The position numbers and the translations under genes are program-made. The notes under the pieces were generated by a model that saw nothing but the letters and a program-made list of their open reading frames with translations, searched no databases and was not told where the DNA came from. Below are positions 53,985-64,000 of a stretch of 64,000 nt of DNA, in pieces. The first letter of the stretch is position 1; each line of letters opens with the position of its first letter. Source of the DNA: Streptomyces sp. NBC_00490 (lineage in GTDB: Bacteria > Actinomycetota > Actinomycetes > Streptomycetales > Streptomycetaceae); assembly GCF_036013645.1 (NCBI RefSeq), contig NZ_CP107869.1, forward strand, positions 1,116,001-1,180,000. Reading direction: 5' to 3'.

Positions 53985-55049
53985 ATGATGAAACTTCATA
54001 TCGCCTACCTGGCGTGCGCGACAGCGATCACCGGGGTGGGGCTCGGTGCCGCCTCGCCGGCCGCCGCGGACCACCAGATGACCCACGTGGTCTTTCCCGG
54101 GGAGTCGATCCAGGCGGCGGTGGACGCCGCCGACCCGGGAGACACCGTTCTCCTGACGCCCGGCACCTACCGCCAGAGCGTCAAGGTGACCACGCCCGGT
54201 CTCACCCTGCGCGGCATGGGCCGCAGCACCGTCCTCAAGCCGGCCACGACCAAGGCCGCCGAGAGCTGCGGCGAAAACGGCAACGGCATCTGCGTGGTCG
54301 GGAAGAAGGACAAGGACATCAAGGGCGTCACCGTCGCCTCCCTGACCGTGACGGGCTTCGCCAAGTCCGGAGTGTTCTCGGTGGGAACCGACGGCCTCAC
54401 CGTGCAGAACGTGACCGCGGAGAAGAACGGGGTCTGGGGCATCGCCCAAGAGCGTTCGGTCCACAGTGTGTTCCGCAAGAACACCGCCCGCGACAACGGC
54501 GACGCCGGCCTGTTGCTCGCGAACACGATCAAGGCCGACGAGGGCGCCGCGGACACCGAGGGAACGGTGATCGAAGGCAACCTTCTGGAAGGCAATCGAG
54601 TCGGTCTCACCGTCCGACGGCTGCGGAACCTCACCGTCGCGCACAACCAGGTCATCGGCAACTGCGCGGGCATCTTCGTCGTGGGCGACGAGAACAAGCC
54701 GAAGGCCGGCGCCCTGACCGTGCGGGACAACCGCGTCGCGCGGAACAACAAGTCCTGCCCGAAGACCGCGCGGCTCGAGGCACTGCAAGGCTCCGGCATC
54801 GTGCTGACCGGCGCCGAGGACACCCTGGTGACGCGGAACCGGGTCACGGACAACGCCGGCCCCTCCTCGCTGTCGGGCGGCATCGTCCTGTTCAAGAGCT
54901 TCGTGGGCGCCACCAGCGAGCGGAACCGGATCACCGACAACGTACTGAAGGACAACGCCCCGGCGGACCTCGTCAACACCGACACCGGCGAGGGCAACAC
55001 CTTCCAGGGCAACACCTGCCGGGCGTCCAAGCCCGCGGGTCTGTGCTGA
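53985..55049 (+). CDS. Secreted right-handed parallel beta-helix protein
   Basis: 354 aa from ATG 53985 (or 53988); no clear ribosome site, so possibly leaderless. Signal peptide ends near AAADH. The mature protein begins with PGESIQAAVDAADPGDTVLL and PGTYRQSVKV, the start of NosD/pectate-lyase-like beta-helices, then PbH1 repeats (KNGVWGIAQE, NLLEGNRVGLTV, NRVTDNAGPS) and two Cys near the end. Such proteins bind or cut carbohydrates; no catalytic residues can be assigned. It ends 43 nt before the O-methyltransferase gene on the same strand. Confidence 0.8.
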   Translation: MMKLHIAYLACATAITGVGLGAASPAAADHQMTHVVFPGESIQAAVDAADPGDTVLLTPGTYRQSVKVTTPGLTLRGMGRSTVLKPATTKAAESCGENGNGICVVGKKDKDIKGVTVASLTVTGFAKSGVFSVGTDGLTVQNVTAEKNGVWGIAQERSVHSVFRKNTARDNGDAGLLLANTIKADEGAADTEGTVIEGNLLEGNRVGLTVRRLRNLTVAHNQVIGNCAGIFVVGDENKPKAGALTVRDNRVARNNKSCPKTARLEALQGSGIVLTGAEDTLVTRNRVTDNAGPSSLSGGIVLFKSFVGATSERNRITDNVLKDNAPADLVNTDTGEGNTFQGNTCRASKPAGLC

Positions 55050-55092
55050 CGGACATGGCGTCGCTCATGAACTCGAAGAAGGAAGGCGGCAC

Positions 55093-56151
55093 ATGACGAC
55101 CACACAGACCACGCCACCGGCCACACAGAACGGACAGACCGCGCCGCCGCCATCCATGCGGCTCAGGGAACTCGTGTTCGGGGCGGCGTGCGCGGCCGCC
55201 CTCCGCGCGGCCGCGCGGCTGAAGGTCGCCGACGCCCTCGGTGACGGCCCGCTGGCCGTGGAGGACCTCGCGGCCGCGGTGAAGACCGAACCCAAGCCAC
55301 TACGACGGCTGCTGCGCGCCCTGTCCTGCTACGGCATCTTCGCCGAGCGGCCGGACGGGACGTTCACCCACACGGACATGTCCCGGCTGCTGCGCGAGGA
55401 CGATCCGCACAGCCTGCGCGACATCGCGCTGTGGTGCACCGAGCCGTGGACCTGGGACGCGTGGCCCCGGCTGGACGAGGCGGTGCGCTCCGGGCGCAAC
55501 GTCGTAGAGGATCTGTACGGCAAGGAGTTCTTCCCCTACCTCAACGAGGACGCCCCCGAATCGGCCGACGTCTTCAACCGTGCCATGACGACCTCCAGCG
55601 TGCAGTCGGCGCGGGATGTCGCGCAGTTCCTCGATCTGTCGGGGGCCACCTCGGTCGCCGACATCGGCGGTGGCCAGGGGCATGTGGTGGCGAGTCTGCT
55701 GGAGAAGTACCCCTCGCTCCACGGCACTCTGCTCGACCTGCCGCGCGTGGTGGCCAACGCCGACCCACGGCTGCGGCCGGGAGGAGCACTCGCGGACCGG
55801 ATGCGTCTCGTGCCCGGTGACTGCCGTGCGGCCGTCCCGGTCCAGGCCGATGTCTACGTCATCAAGAACATCCTGGAGTGGGACGACGACAGCACGACCC
55901 GCACGCTGCGCAACGTCATCGAGGCGGGCGGTCCCGGATCGCGGGTCGTGGTCATCGAGAACCTCGTCGACGACACGCCCTCGATGCGGTTCAGCACCGC
56001 CATGGACCTGCTGCTGCTCCTCAACGTGGGCGGCGCCAAGCACACCACCGCCAGCATGGCGGGCAGGCTGACGGAGGCGGGCCTGGTCATCGACGACGTC
56101 AGCCCGGTCAATCCCTATCTGCACGCGTTCGACTGCACCGTCCCCGGGTGA
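55093..56151 (+). CDS. Polyketide O-methyltransferase (TcmO/DnrK-like)
   Basis: 352 aa. N-terminal dimerisation winged helix (VADALGDGPLAVEDLAAAVK, RRLLRALSCYGIF) and a SAM domain with motif I TSVADIGGGQGHVVASLLEKYP. Where most family members have a catalytic His (LHDWDD) it reads NILEWDDD, so the usual base is missing, as in DnrK/RdmB-type enzymes. Convergent with the polyketide cyclase gene, it probably methylates (or otherwise tailors) the pigment polyketide. No methyltransferase belongs to the basic whiE set I know. Confidence 0.83.
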   Translation: MTTTQTTPPATQNGQTAPPPSMRLRELVFGAACAAALRAAARLKVADALGDGPLAVEDLAAAVKTEPKPLRRLLRALSCYGIFAERPDGTFTHTDMSRLLREDDPHSLRDIALWCTEPWTWDAWPRLDEAVRSGRNVVEDLYGKEFFPYLNEDAPESADVFNRAMTTSSVQSARDVAQFLDLSGATSVADIGGGQGHVVASLLEKYPSLHGTLLDLPRVVANADPRLRPGGALADRMRLVPGDCRAAVPVQADVYVIKNILEWDDDSTTRTLRNVIEAGGPGSRVVVIENLVDDTPSMRFSTAMDLLLLLNVGGAKHTTASMAGRLTEAGLVIDDVSPVNPYLHAFDCTVPG

Positions 56152-56168
56152 CCACGTCCCCTGGGCAG

Positions 56169-56239
56169 CACCCGCACGAACCGCCGGTCGCCGGGCACGC
56201 AATCCTCGCGTGCCCGGCGACCGGCGGTTCGTGCGGGTG
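56169..56239. terminator. Perfect 32-bp inverted repeat between convergent pigment genes
   Basis: Arms 56169-56200 and 56208-56239 are exact reverse complements over 32 bp with a 7-nt loop AATCCTC. It begins 18 nt after the methyltransferase stop and ends 3 nt before the cyclase stop codon. Bidirectional terminator. Confidence 0.92.
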
Positions 56240-56241
56240 GT

Positions 56242-56574
56242 TCAGGAGGCGGCGTCCCGCTCCCAGGTGTAGAAGCAGCGCGCCATCGCGTCCTTCGGTG
56301 AACGCCAGGTCGCCGGGTCGTACGCGGTGACGTACGCCGACAGCCGCTCACTGATGTCCCGGAACTCGGGGCGGCCGGCCGCCTTCGCGATGGCGGGCCC
56401 GGGGTCCCGCTCCGACTCGATGAGGTGCAGGTACACGTCGTCGAACTGGAAGAGACTGCGCCGGGCGACTCCCACGAGGTGCGGCAGTTCCCCCCGGTCC
56501 GACTCATCGAACACCTTGGCGATGTCGAGGGCCGACTCCGGTGCCATGCGGGCGACGATCAGGGTTTGGTGCAT
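56242..56574 (-). CDS. whiE ORFVII: TcmI-type polyketide cyclase
   Basis: 110 aa from ATG 56574 with GGAGGACAGG upstream. Ferredoxin-like alpha+beta barrel of the TcmI family: HQTLIVARMAPESALDIAKV, LVGVARRSLFQFDDVYLHLI, ISERLSAYVTAYDPATW. Expected to close later rings of the polycyclic chain. Last gene of the minus-strand pigment operon, matching the position of whiE ORFVII. Confidence 0.88.
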   Translation of the reverse strand: MHQTLIVARMAPESALDIAKVFDESDRGELPHLVGVARRSLFQFDDVYLHLIESERDPGPAIAKAAGRPEFRDISERLSAYVTAYDPATWRSPKDAMARCFYTWERDAAS

Positions 56575-56594
56575 CGTCCTGTCCTCCGTCCCGG

Positions 56595-57333
<739 letters not shown>

Positions 57334-57391
57334 ACGGTTTGTCTCCCTGTTTCGTGTCGGGTGCTGTGTGATGGGTGCTCGCGATGCCTCG

Positions 57392-58642
57392 TCAGGAGGC
57401 GTCGCCGGCGCCGAGCCGTAGCACGAGCGCCGAGTTCGACCCCATGAGGCCTCGGCTGAGGACCAGCGCCGTGCCCAGTTCGGCGGCGCGGGCGCGGGAG
57501 GTCACGAGGTCGAGGTCGTGGCAGGCGTCGAAGACGTTCGGGGTGGGCGGAATCAGACCGTGTTCCAGCGCCAGCACCGCCGCGGCGACGTCCAGCACTG
57601 GCGCCGCCGAGTAACCCCGGCCGAAGGCGGTCTTCGGTGCCGTGACGGGGACCCGTCTGCCGTGCGCGCCCAGGGCGTCCGCGATCGCCAGTGCTTCGGC
57701 TCGGTCCGCCTCCGGTACGCCGAGGGCATCGGCGAAGACCACGTCGATCTCCTCGGGGGCGCAGCCGGCCTCGTCCAGGGCGCCCCGGATGGCCTGGGCC
57801 AGCCCTTCCCGGGACTGCTCCCAGCGGGAGGCGCCGGTGAACGTCGCCCCGTGGCCCGCCAGGGTGGCCCGCACGGGCGCACCCCGTCGACGGGCCGAGG
57901 TCTCGGCTTCCACGACGAGCATGGCGCCGCCTTCGGCGGGCACGAATCCGCAGGCCGAGGCGGTGAACGGACGGTAGGCGCGCTCCGGGTCGTCGACGAG
58001 GCTCAGCTCCTCGTAGCCGAGCTGGCAGACCATCGAATAGGGGGCCAGCGGCGCCTCGGTGGCACCGGCCACGATCACGTCGGTGCCGCGCCGCACGGCC
58101 CGCGCCGCATGCGCCAGGGCGTCGAGGCCGCCGGCCTCGTCGGCGGCGACCACACCGCAAGGGCCCTTGAAGCCGCGGCGGATGGAGATCTGACCGGTGC
58201 TCGCGGCGTAGAACCAGGCGATGGACTGATACGGCCCGACGAAGCGACTGCCCTTGTCCCACAGCTGCTGCAGCTCCCGCTGCCCGAACTCGCCGCCACC
58301 GGAACCTGCCGCGGTGACCACGCCCACGGAGAACGGCGCGGCGTCCGTTTCGGCCCGGTCGAGGCCGGCGTCGTCGAGCGCCTGGTCGGCCGCGGCCATC
58401 GCGAAATGCGTGAACCGGTCGGTCTGGACGAGGTAGCGCTCCTCGACCACGGTCGGCGGGTCGAAGTCCCGGACCTCACCGGCCACCCGCAGCGGCAGGT
58501 GCCCGCATCCTTCCCGGGTGATCCGGTCCAGGACGCTGATGCCCTCCCTGGTCGACTTCCAGAAGGTCTCGGTGCTGGTTCCGTTGGGCGCGACCAGTCC
58601 GATGCCGGTGATGGCCGCGCGCCGAGGATGCGGTTCGCTCAT
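57392..58642 (-). CDS. whiE ORFIV: Type II PKS chain length factor (KS-beta)
   Basis: 416 aa from ATG 58642, overlapping the KS-alpha stop by 4 nt. Ketosynthase fold, but the active-site Cys is absent: where KS-alpha has Cys169 (TGCTSGLD) this protein has Glu169 (ADEAGGLD); Gln is the usual residue in antibiotic CLFs. It keeps the other landmarks, such as [14 protein letters not shown]. It pairs with KS-alpha and sets chain length. Confidence 0.93.
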   Translation of the reverse strand: MSEPHPRRAAITGIGLVAPNGTSTETFWKSTREGISVLDRITREGCGHLPLRVAGEVRDFDPPTVVEERYLVQTDRFTHFAMAAADQALDDAGLDRAETDAAPFSVGVVTAAGSGGGEFGQRELQQLWDKGSRFVGPYQSIAWFYAASTGQISIRRGFKGPCGVVAADEAGGLDALAHAARAVRRGTDVIVAGATEAPLAPYSMVCQLGYEELSLVDDPERAYRPFTASACGFVPAEGGAMLVVEAETSARRRGAPVRATLAGHGATFTGASRWEQSREGLAQAIRGALDEAGCAPEEIDVVFADALGVPEADRAEALAIADALGAHGRRVPVTAPKTAFGRGYSAAPVLDVAAAVLALEHGLIPPTPNVFDACHDLDLVTSRARAAELGTALVLSRGLMGSNSALVLRLGAGDAS

Positions 58643-59907
58643 CGTGTCTTCTCCCTCGGCAGGTTCATGATCACCGCGGACTGGAAGCCGCCGAACCCGC
58701 TGCCCACGGAGAGCACGCTGTTCAGCCTCCGCTCGCGCGCGACGCGCGGGACGTAGTCCAGGTCGCACTCGGGGTCCGGGGTCTCGTAGTTCGCGGTGGG
58801 CGGGACGACCTGGTGGGTCAGGGCCAGCGCACAGGCGACGACCTCGATCGCGCCGATCGCACCCAGGGAATGGCCCACCATGGACTTGATGGAGCTCATG
58901 GGCGTGTCATAGGCGTGCGCGCCCAGGACGCGTTTGACCGCGGCCGTCTCGTGCCGGTCGTTCTGCTGGGTGCCCGATCCGTGCGCGTTGACGTAGTCGA
59001 TCGCCGTGGGGTCGAGCCGAGCCTGGTCGAGGGCGTCCTCGATGGCCCGGGCCATCTCCAGGCCCTCGGTGGTCAGACCGGTCATGTGGTAGGCGTTGCC
59101 GAAGGTGGCGTAGCCGCTGAGCTCGCAGTACACGTGCGCGCCGCGGGCCAGTGCGTGTTCCAGCTCCTCCAGGACGAGTACCGCGCCGCCCTCGCCCATG
59201 ACGAACCCGTTGCGGTCGGCGTCGAAGGGGCGTGAGGCGTGGGCGGGGTCGTCGTTGTTCGGGGAGGTGGCCTTGATCGCGTCGAAGCAGGCCATGGTGA
59301 TCGGTGAGATCGGCGAGTCCGAGGCGCCGGTGATGCACACGTCGGCCCTGCCCTCCTCGATCGCGTGGAAGGCGTAGCCCACCGCGTCAAGCCCCGAGGT
59401 GCAGCCGGTGGAGACGGTCTGCACCGGCCCGCGTGCCTCGAACCGCTCCGCCACCGCCGAGGCGAGGGTGCTGGGCGAGAACGCCCGGTGCAGATGGGGG
59501 CCGGACTGGCGGTGGTCCACGTCCCAGCGCTTGCCGCTCTCGCTGACCAGTACGTAGTCCTGCTCCAGCCGGGTGGTGCCGCCGACCGCGGTGCCCAGGG
59601 AGACCCCGACGCGCCACGGGTTCTCCGCCGCGAGGTCGAGGCCGGAGTCCCGTACGGCCTCCTCCCCGGCGACCAGGGCGAACTGGATGTACCGGTCGCA
59701 CCGGGCGATCTGCTCCGCGTCCAGCCCGTGGGCCGCCGGGTCGAAGTCGCACTCGGCGGCGATGCGCGAACGCAGCCCGGACGGGTCGAAGAACGTGATG
59801 CCCCGGGTCGCGGTACGCCCGTTGGACAGGAGATCCCAGAACGCCGGTATGCCGATGCCGTCCGGAGCGACGATGCCCAGTCCGGTGACCGCCACGCGCC
59901 TCGTCAT
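58639..59907 (-). CDS. whiE ORFIII: Type II PKS ketosynthase alpha
   Basis: 422 aa from ATG 59907, overlapping the cupin stop by 4 nt. Catalytic Cys169 in [14 protein letters not shown], His in [12 protein letters not shown] and in [15 protein letters not shown], Lys in SIKSMVGHS. Full-length KS-alpha of an aromatic PKS, translationally coupled on both sides. Confidence 0.95.
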   Translation of the reverse strand: MTRRVAVTGLGIVAPDGIGIPAFWDLLSNGRTATRGITFFDPSGLRSRIAAECDFDPAAHGLDAEQIARCDRYIQFALVAGEEAVRDSGLDLAAENPWRVGVSLGTAVGGTTRLEQDYVLVSESGKRWDVDHRQSGPHLHRAFSPSTLASAVAERFEARGPVQTVSTGCTSGLDAVGYAFHAIEEGRADVCITGASDSPISPITMACFDAIKATSPNNDDPAHASRPFDADRNGFVMGEGGAVLVLEELEHALARGAHVYCELSGYATFGNAYHMTGLTTEGLEMARAIEDALDQARLDPTAIDYVNAHGSGTQQNDRHETAAVKRVLGAHAYDTPMSSIKSMVGHSLGAIGAIEVVACALALTHQVVPPTANYETPDPECDLDYVPRVARERRLNSVLSVGSGFGGFQSAVIMNLPREKTR

Positions 59908-60365
59908 GAACGGACCTGAGATCGCTCGGCCGGCCGTCCCGCACCCCCGGGGGCCGCCTCCACCACGATCGGTACGCCGTCGGCGTCCTCGGTGTCGACA
60001 TGGCCGAGCGGCGGGCTCGGGGCGAGCGGGCCGAGGTGGAAGACCATGCGGGCCTCCACCTTGCCGACGTTGCGGAAGCGGTGGCGCATGTGGGTGGGGA
60101 TCAGCAGCCCCTGCTCGGGCTGGAGCGGATGGGGCTCACCGTCCAGGTCCACCTCCAGCTGCCCGCACAGGACGTAGATGAACTCCTCGGAGTACGGGTG
60201 GTAGTGCTCGGCGATGCGGTCGCCGGGCTGGATGATGGCCACGCCCATGAAGCCGCTGGTCGAGCCGACGGTGGTGGGGGTGAGCAGGGCACGCAGGTCG
60301 CCACCGCGCCGAGTGTTGGGCTCGACCTCGCTGACATCCACGATTCCGGGATGGCGGTTGTTCAC
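59904..60365 (-). CDS. whiE ORFII: Cupin protein of the pigment locus
   Basis: 153 aa from a GTG with GGAGGAACGTC directly upstream. Cupin barrel: [21 protein letters not shown] (motif 1, His/His/Glu) and [14 protein letters not shown] (motif 2 His). WhiE ORFII and its sch/cur homologues are the same kind of small cupin directly before the KS; role unknown, perhaps cyclisation or retention of pigment. Confidence 0.88.
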   Translation of the reverse strand: MNNRHPGIVDVSEVEPNTRRGGDLRALLTPTTVGSTSGFMGVAIIQPGDRIAEHYHPYSEEFIYVLCGQLEVDLDGEPHPLQPEQGLLIPTHMRHRFRNVGKVEARMVFHLGPLAPSPPLGHVDTEDADGVPIVVEAAPGGAGRPAERSQVRS

Positions 60366-60432
60366 GACGTTCCTCCGAACATGTGCAGCATCGACAGGGG
60401 GGCGCGGCCGTCACGGCCCGGGTACCGGCGAG

Positions 60433-61590
60433 TCAGGCGTCGGACGCCCGACGGTCGGTGACGAGTTCCATGCGGGAGACGGTGAGGAGGCGAGCGGGGG
60501 CGCCGTCCTTCAGCGCCGGACCGTCCGCTCCGAAGGCTTCGCCGTCGAGCAGTTCCGTCAGCTCGGCCGCCTGGCTGCGATCCGTGAGACCGAGCACGGG
60601 GCTCGGGTCGGTGTCGAGGCCGCCGCGCACGTCGACCAGCCGTACGACGACGTCGTCGCGCTGGAAGATCGTGCTGCGCAGCACCGGTCCGTGCGGATCG
60701 TCCGCCGCCGCCTCGTCCTGACGGGCCAGCAACTCGGCCAGCCGCAGACCGCACCCCTCACGGGCCGGGTAGTACAGCGCGTGCCGCACCGCGTCCGGAC
60801 TCTCCTGACCCGCCGTCACATGGTGTACGGCGGGCAGCGCCGCCCGGGTGAAGAAGACGCGGGCGGACTCGGGGTCGTCGAGGTCCCTGTCCTGCTCCAG
60901 AAAGGGGTTGATGGCCTCCTCGACGGCCCGCACCTCGGGCTGCCGGGCGACGTGCCGCAGCGCGGCGAGCAGGTCGCCCCGCACCTCGATGGCCCGGACC
61001 ACCCGGTTGCCGTGCATGAACAGGGAGGTGCGGCACAGCTGGGTGGTGTCGTCGACCCGCGGCTCCGGTGACGTGTACCCGGACAGGATCTCGGCCACCT
61101 TCTTCTCGCTGCCCGGCTTGACCGTGAAGGTGAGCGCGTGCCGGATCAGGCCGTCGCCGATCCTCGGTGCCACCTGGAGGCGCCGGGTGCCGGACCCGGT
61201 CTGCGCCGCCGGGCCGCCGGTCTCGCGGACGATGTGGAAGCGAAGGGACCTGGTGTCGCGGACACAGCTGTGCAGTGGCTCCACCATCCGCACGTGTTCC
61301 TCGCTGTTCACCCAGGTGAGGAAGGGCGGGGCGCTCTCCCACTCACTCGTGATGAGCCATTGGGAGGGGTTCTCGATGGACTGGCACAGCTGGTCACTGA
61401 CATGCCCGGGGACGGAGGCGACCTGGTTGCACAGCTGCTCGTACGCCTCCAGGAACTGCTGCTGGGCCCCGTCGTAGACGTCCACCAGCAGGACGACGCG
61501 GAGCGGGGAGCCGTCGAACACGGACTGGGAGACGCGTTGCGCCGCCTGCCGCATGAGAGTTTCCGGAGCACGTTCGGACGTGGTGGTCAT
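60433..61590 (-). CDS. whiE ORFI: WhiE ORFI/SchA/CurD-like pigment protein
   Basis: 385 aa from ATG 61590 with GAAGGAGAT 10 nt upstream; the longer frame adds an unrelated N-terminus. Two or three ferredoxin-like (ABM-type) repeats can be read, for instance LRVVLLVDVYDGAQQQFLEAYEQ in the first and a VRLVDVRGGLD-type strand in the last. Homologues are found only at the head of spore pigment operons and their function is not settled. First gene of the minus-strand operon. Confidence 0.83.
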   Translation of the reverse strand: MTTTSERAPETLMRQAAQRVSQSVFDGSPLRVVLLVDVYDGAQQQFLEAYEQLCNQVASVPGHVSDQLCQSIENPSQWLITSEWESAPPFLTWVNSEEHVRMVEPLHSCVRDTRSLRFHIVRETGGPAAQTGSGTRRLQVAPRIGDGLIRHALTFTVKPGSEKKVAEILSGYTSPEPRVDDTTQLCRTSLFMHGNRVVRAIEVRGDLLAALRHVARQPEVRAVEEAINPFLEQDRDLDDPESARVFFTRAALPAVHHVTAGQESPDAVRHALYYPAREGCGLRLAELLARQDEAAADDPHGPVLRSTIFQRDDVVVRLVDVRGGLDTDPSPVLGLTDRSQAAELTELLDGEAFGADGPALKDGAPARLLTVSRMELVTDRRASDA

Positions 61591-61752
61591 GCTGCGCACA
61601 TCTCCTTCGCGGGGGCCAAAGCGGACGGATCGCGGCGCTGTCGATGAGACGTTGACGAGCCTCGATCTCCTCGATCCTGATCCCGCTCCCACAGCCGCGC
61701 GACTCATGTGCCACTGCCCGGGTGACCGGCCGCCGGGGAAGGCGGGGTCCGC

Positions 61753-62412
61753 TCAGGCGAGGTGGGCGAAGACCACCAGGTTGTCCGTGTAGTCCCTGAC
61801 GGTGCGGTCGTAGTCACCGGCGCAGGTGATGAGCCGGACCTGTGCCTGGGCCGTGTCGGCGTACACGCGCCGGCTGGGGAAGTTCTCCTTGTCGAACGTC
61901 TCCACGCTGTCGACCACGAAGGACGCTGTGCGCCCGTCGGCTCGTCTGACGTGGAAGACGTCGCCCTTCTCCAGTTCGCCTAGGTCGGCGAAGACGGCTG
62001 CCGACGTCGCCGTGTCGACGTGCCCGGCGATGATCGACGTGCCCGCCTCTCCGGGGGTCGCTCCCTTGGCGTGCCAGCCGACGAGGTTGGTGTCGTCGGC
62101 CGGGGGCGGTTCGAGCTGCCCCGTGCGGCCGATGGAGAGTTCGGTGAAGGGGGCGTCGACGGAGATCTTCGGAATGAGCAGGCGTACGGGCCTCGATCGC
62201 GGCAGATGCTTCCCCGCGGGCTGTGCGGCCGGCGGAGCCGCCGCGGCGGTGTGAGCGGGGCGCGACGGGCGGGGGGCGTCGGACGACGCGGTGTCGGACG
62301 CGGTGTCATTGCCGCCGAACAGGCTGATGGCCAGCACCAGGGCGGCCACGGCGCCGATCACCATCACCTTGGTACGGGAAGGGTTGTCTGCGGGGGACGG
62401 GGGGACTGCCAT
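61753..62412 (-). CDS. Class F sortase
   Basis: 219 aa from ATG 62412, with GAGGTGG upstream. N-terminal membrane anchor (about 15-33), Ala/Pro linker, then the sortase barrel: VRLLIPKISVDAPFTEL, SIIAGHVDTATS (His131), VRLITCAGDYD (Cys197) and the Arg of RTVRDYTDN (203 or 206). Actinobacterial class F enzymes have poorly known substrates. The neighbouring surface protein gene, 122 nt upstream on the same strand, is the obvious partner candidate. Confidence 0.9.
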   Translation of the reverse strand: MAVPPSPADNPSRTKVMVIGAVAALVLAISLFGGNDTASDTASSDAPRPSRPAHTAAAAPPAAQPAGKHLPRSRPVRLLIPKISVDAPFTELSIGRTGQLEPPPADDTNLVGWHAKGATPGEAGTSIIAGHVDTATSAAVFADLGELEKGDVFHVRRADGRTASFVVDSVETFDKENFPSRRVYADTAQAQVRLITCAGDYDRTVRDYTDNLVVFAHLA

Positions 62413-62534
62413 CGGACACCACCTCACCAGGGCACGGCAGCACATCGGACGAGGGACGGGGCACGGGGAAAACCGGCGGGGCCGCCACGCTGCACAGGCG
62501 TGGCGGCCACAGCGGCTATCGCATCCGGCATGGG

Positions 62535-63071
62535 TCAGGCCACGCTTCCTGCGGTCTTCCTGCGGCGCACCGAGTACAGACCGGTTCCGACGACGGCCAG
62601 GACGGCCAGCCCACCCGCGGTCACGGCAGGCGAGGCCAACGCGCCGCCACCGGTGTGCATGCCGCCGCTGGGCTTCTCCTCCTTGCCGCTCCAGGAGTCG
62701 CTGTCCTCCTTGCTCCAGGAGTCGCCGCCGTCCTCCTTGCTCCAGGAGTCCTCCTGCTTACCGCTGCCGGAGTCCTTGCCGTGCTCCTTGTCCTTGTAGG
62801 TCTCCGGGTCGAACTTGGGGTCCTTGGCGGTGTCCGAGCCGTCCACGTTCGCCGCGGTCAGGGCCCCACCACCGGTGTGCATGCCACCGCGCGGCGAGTC
62901 GTGCTCGGCGTCCTTGCCGTGCTCCTTGCCGTGCTCCTTGTCGTGGTCCTTGCTGTAGGAGGAGTCCGTGTGGTCCTCCCAGTCGTTCCCGGCCGCGTAG
63001 GCGCCAGGAGCGCCGAGGACGAGGACGGTCGAAGCCGCCGCGGTGGCCAGGAGCATGCGAGCAGAGTGCAT
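62535..63071 (-). CDS. Surface-anchored low-complexity protein with duplicated GGMHTGGGAL motif
   Basis: 178 aa from ATG 63071 with GGAGGGAACG. A signal peptide ends near AYAAG (about residue 26). The mature part is rich in Lys, Asp, Glu, Ser and His (KDHDKEHGKEHGKDAEHD, and SWSKEDGGDSWSKED-type repeats). GGMHTGGGAL occurs twice, once in the middle and once before the C-terminal hydrophobic helix and RRRK tail. That end has the shape of a sortase signal but no LPXTG; the motif itself may be the recognition site. Confidence 0.8.
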   Translation of the reverse strand: MHSARMLLATAAASTVLVLGAPGAYAAGNDWEDHTDSSYSKDHDKEHGKEHGKDAEHDSPRGGMHTGGGALTAANVDGSDTAKDPKFDPETYKDKEHGKDSGSGKQEDSWSKEDGGDSWSKEDSDSWSGKEEKPSGGMHTGGGALASPAVTAGGLAVLAVVGTGLYSVRRRKTAGSVA

Positions 63072-63096
63072 CTGACGTTCCCTCCGTCAAGGGACG

Positions 63097-63161
63097 GACA
63101 GCTGGCACTTCGTCAGCTGATGTGACCCGCCCTCGACGTGATCCACCGTCAGTCAGCTGAC
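63097..63161. promoter_or_regulatory. Repeated GTCAGCTGA sites upstream of the surface protein gene
   Basis: GTCAGCTGA at 63112-63120 recurs at 63152-63160, where it extends to the perfect palindrome GTCAGCTGAC; a weaker relative, GACAGCTGG, starts at 63097. The two main copies are 40 bp apart, about four helical turns, on one face of the promoter. Confidence 0.5.
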
Positions 63162-63235
63162 CTGCCGTCACAACTCGGGACGATCACACGGGTGAACCCG
63201 CACGGTTCCCGGCGGCACGACGTCACGACCGCGCG

Positions 63236-63276
63236 ACACGGCCGGCCGACCCCGTCCAGGGGTCGGCCGGCCGTGT
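63236..63276 (-). terminator. Hairpin terminator after the FAD hydroxylase gene
   Basis: Perfect 18-bp arms (63236-63253 with 63259-63276), 5-nt loop GTCCA, starting 9 nt beyond the hydroxylase stop in its direction of transcription. Confidence 0.88.
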
Positions 63277-63285
63277 CCTACGAGG

Positions 63286-64000
<715 letters not shown>

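Noticed and set aside
53985..55049. Copper-processing NosD
   Set aside because: Beta-helix repeats are shared, but there are no nos genes nearby; kept as a generic beta-helix protein.

Overview
The window is chromosomal DNA from a Streptomyces or close relative. It is very GC-rich with G/C-ending codons, GTG and TTG starts are common, a sugar ABC importer is encoded without an ATPase, and a type II polyketide locus is colinear with the whiE spore-pigment genes. I saw no rRNA, tRNA, CRISPR array, phage genes or transposase.

Layout. 0.3-1.6 kb: AI-2E/PerM-family membrane protein. 1.7-14.4 kb: a predicted C7-cyclitol (valiolone-type) gene cluster on the minus strand. It starts at a sugar-phosphate cyclase (13522) and runs through a KAS III-like acyltransferase, MFS exporter, Zn-alcohol dehydrogenase, SDR, quinone-oxidoreductase-like enzyme, two-module VOC protein, F420-type oxidoreductase, HAD phosphatase, ROK kinase and a second dehydrogenase. 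Most junctions overlap by 1-8 nt, and a TetR regulator diverges from the promoter end. 14.6-15.5 kb: LppX/LprG-like lipoprotein. 15.8-24.7 kb: a type II (beta-1,6) galactan utilisation locus, with a LacI repressor, twin operators, importer, GH42 beta-galactosidase and secreted GH30 galactanase. 24.7-29.5 kb: STAS anti-anti-sigma factor, three DUF5994 paralogues, fatty-acid desaturase and an RsbW-like ATPase. 29.6-36.5 kb: PET-hydrolase-type cutinase, an AAA-less LuxR protein with a Cys4 motif, PadR repressor with a perfect operator, acyl-CoA dehydrogenase-family enzyme and a secreted Tap-like peptidase. 36.9-43.7 kb: diacylglycerol kinase coupled to a PAP2 phosphatase, a large LAL regulator and two alpha/beta hydrolases. 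43.8-50.6 kb: cell-envelope genes, namely an S12 serine hydrolase, two SH3b proteins (one fused to a class A beta-lactamase-fold domain), a wHTH regulator, and an FHA/wHTH protein coupled to a Ser/Thr kinase with a lytic-transglycosylase-like ectodomain. 51-55 kb: FAD oxidoreductase, an interrupted small ORF, methyltransferase, small membrane protein and a secreted beta-helix protein. 55.1-64 kb: whiE-like spore pigment genes with an added O-methyltransferase, a class F sortase, a surface protein with a duplicated GGMHTGGGAL motif, and a FAD hydroxylase cut by the window end.

Most unusual points: (1) the cyclitol cluster has no recognisable aminotransferase or glycosyltransferase but carries a KAS III-like enzyme with altered catalytic positions; (2) the kinase-transglycosylase fusion sits behind an FHA/wHTH protein and opposite a secreted serine hydrolase-SH3b protein, which looks like a cell-wall sensing module; (3) the sortase and motif-repeat surface protein lie inside the pigment locus. 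All functions are read from sequence features and family knowledge; nothing was computed.
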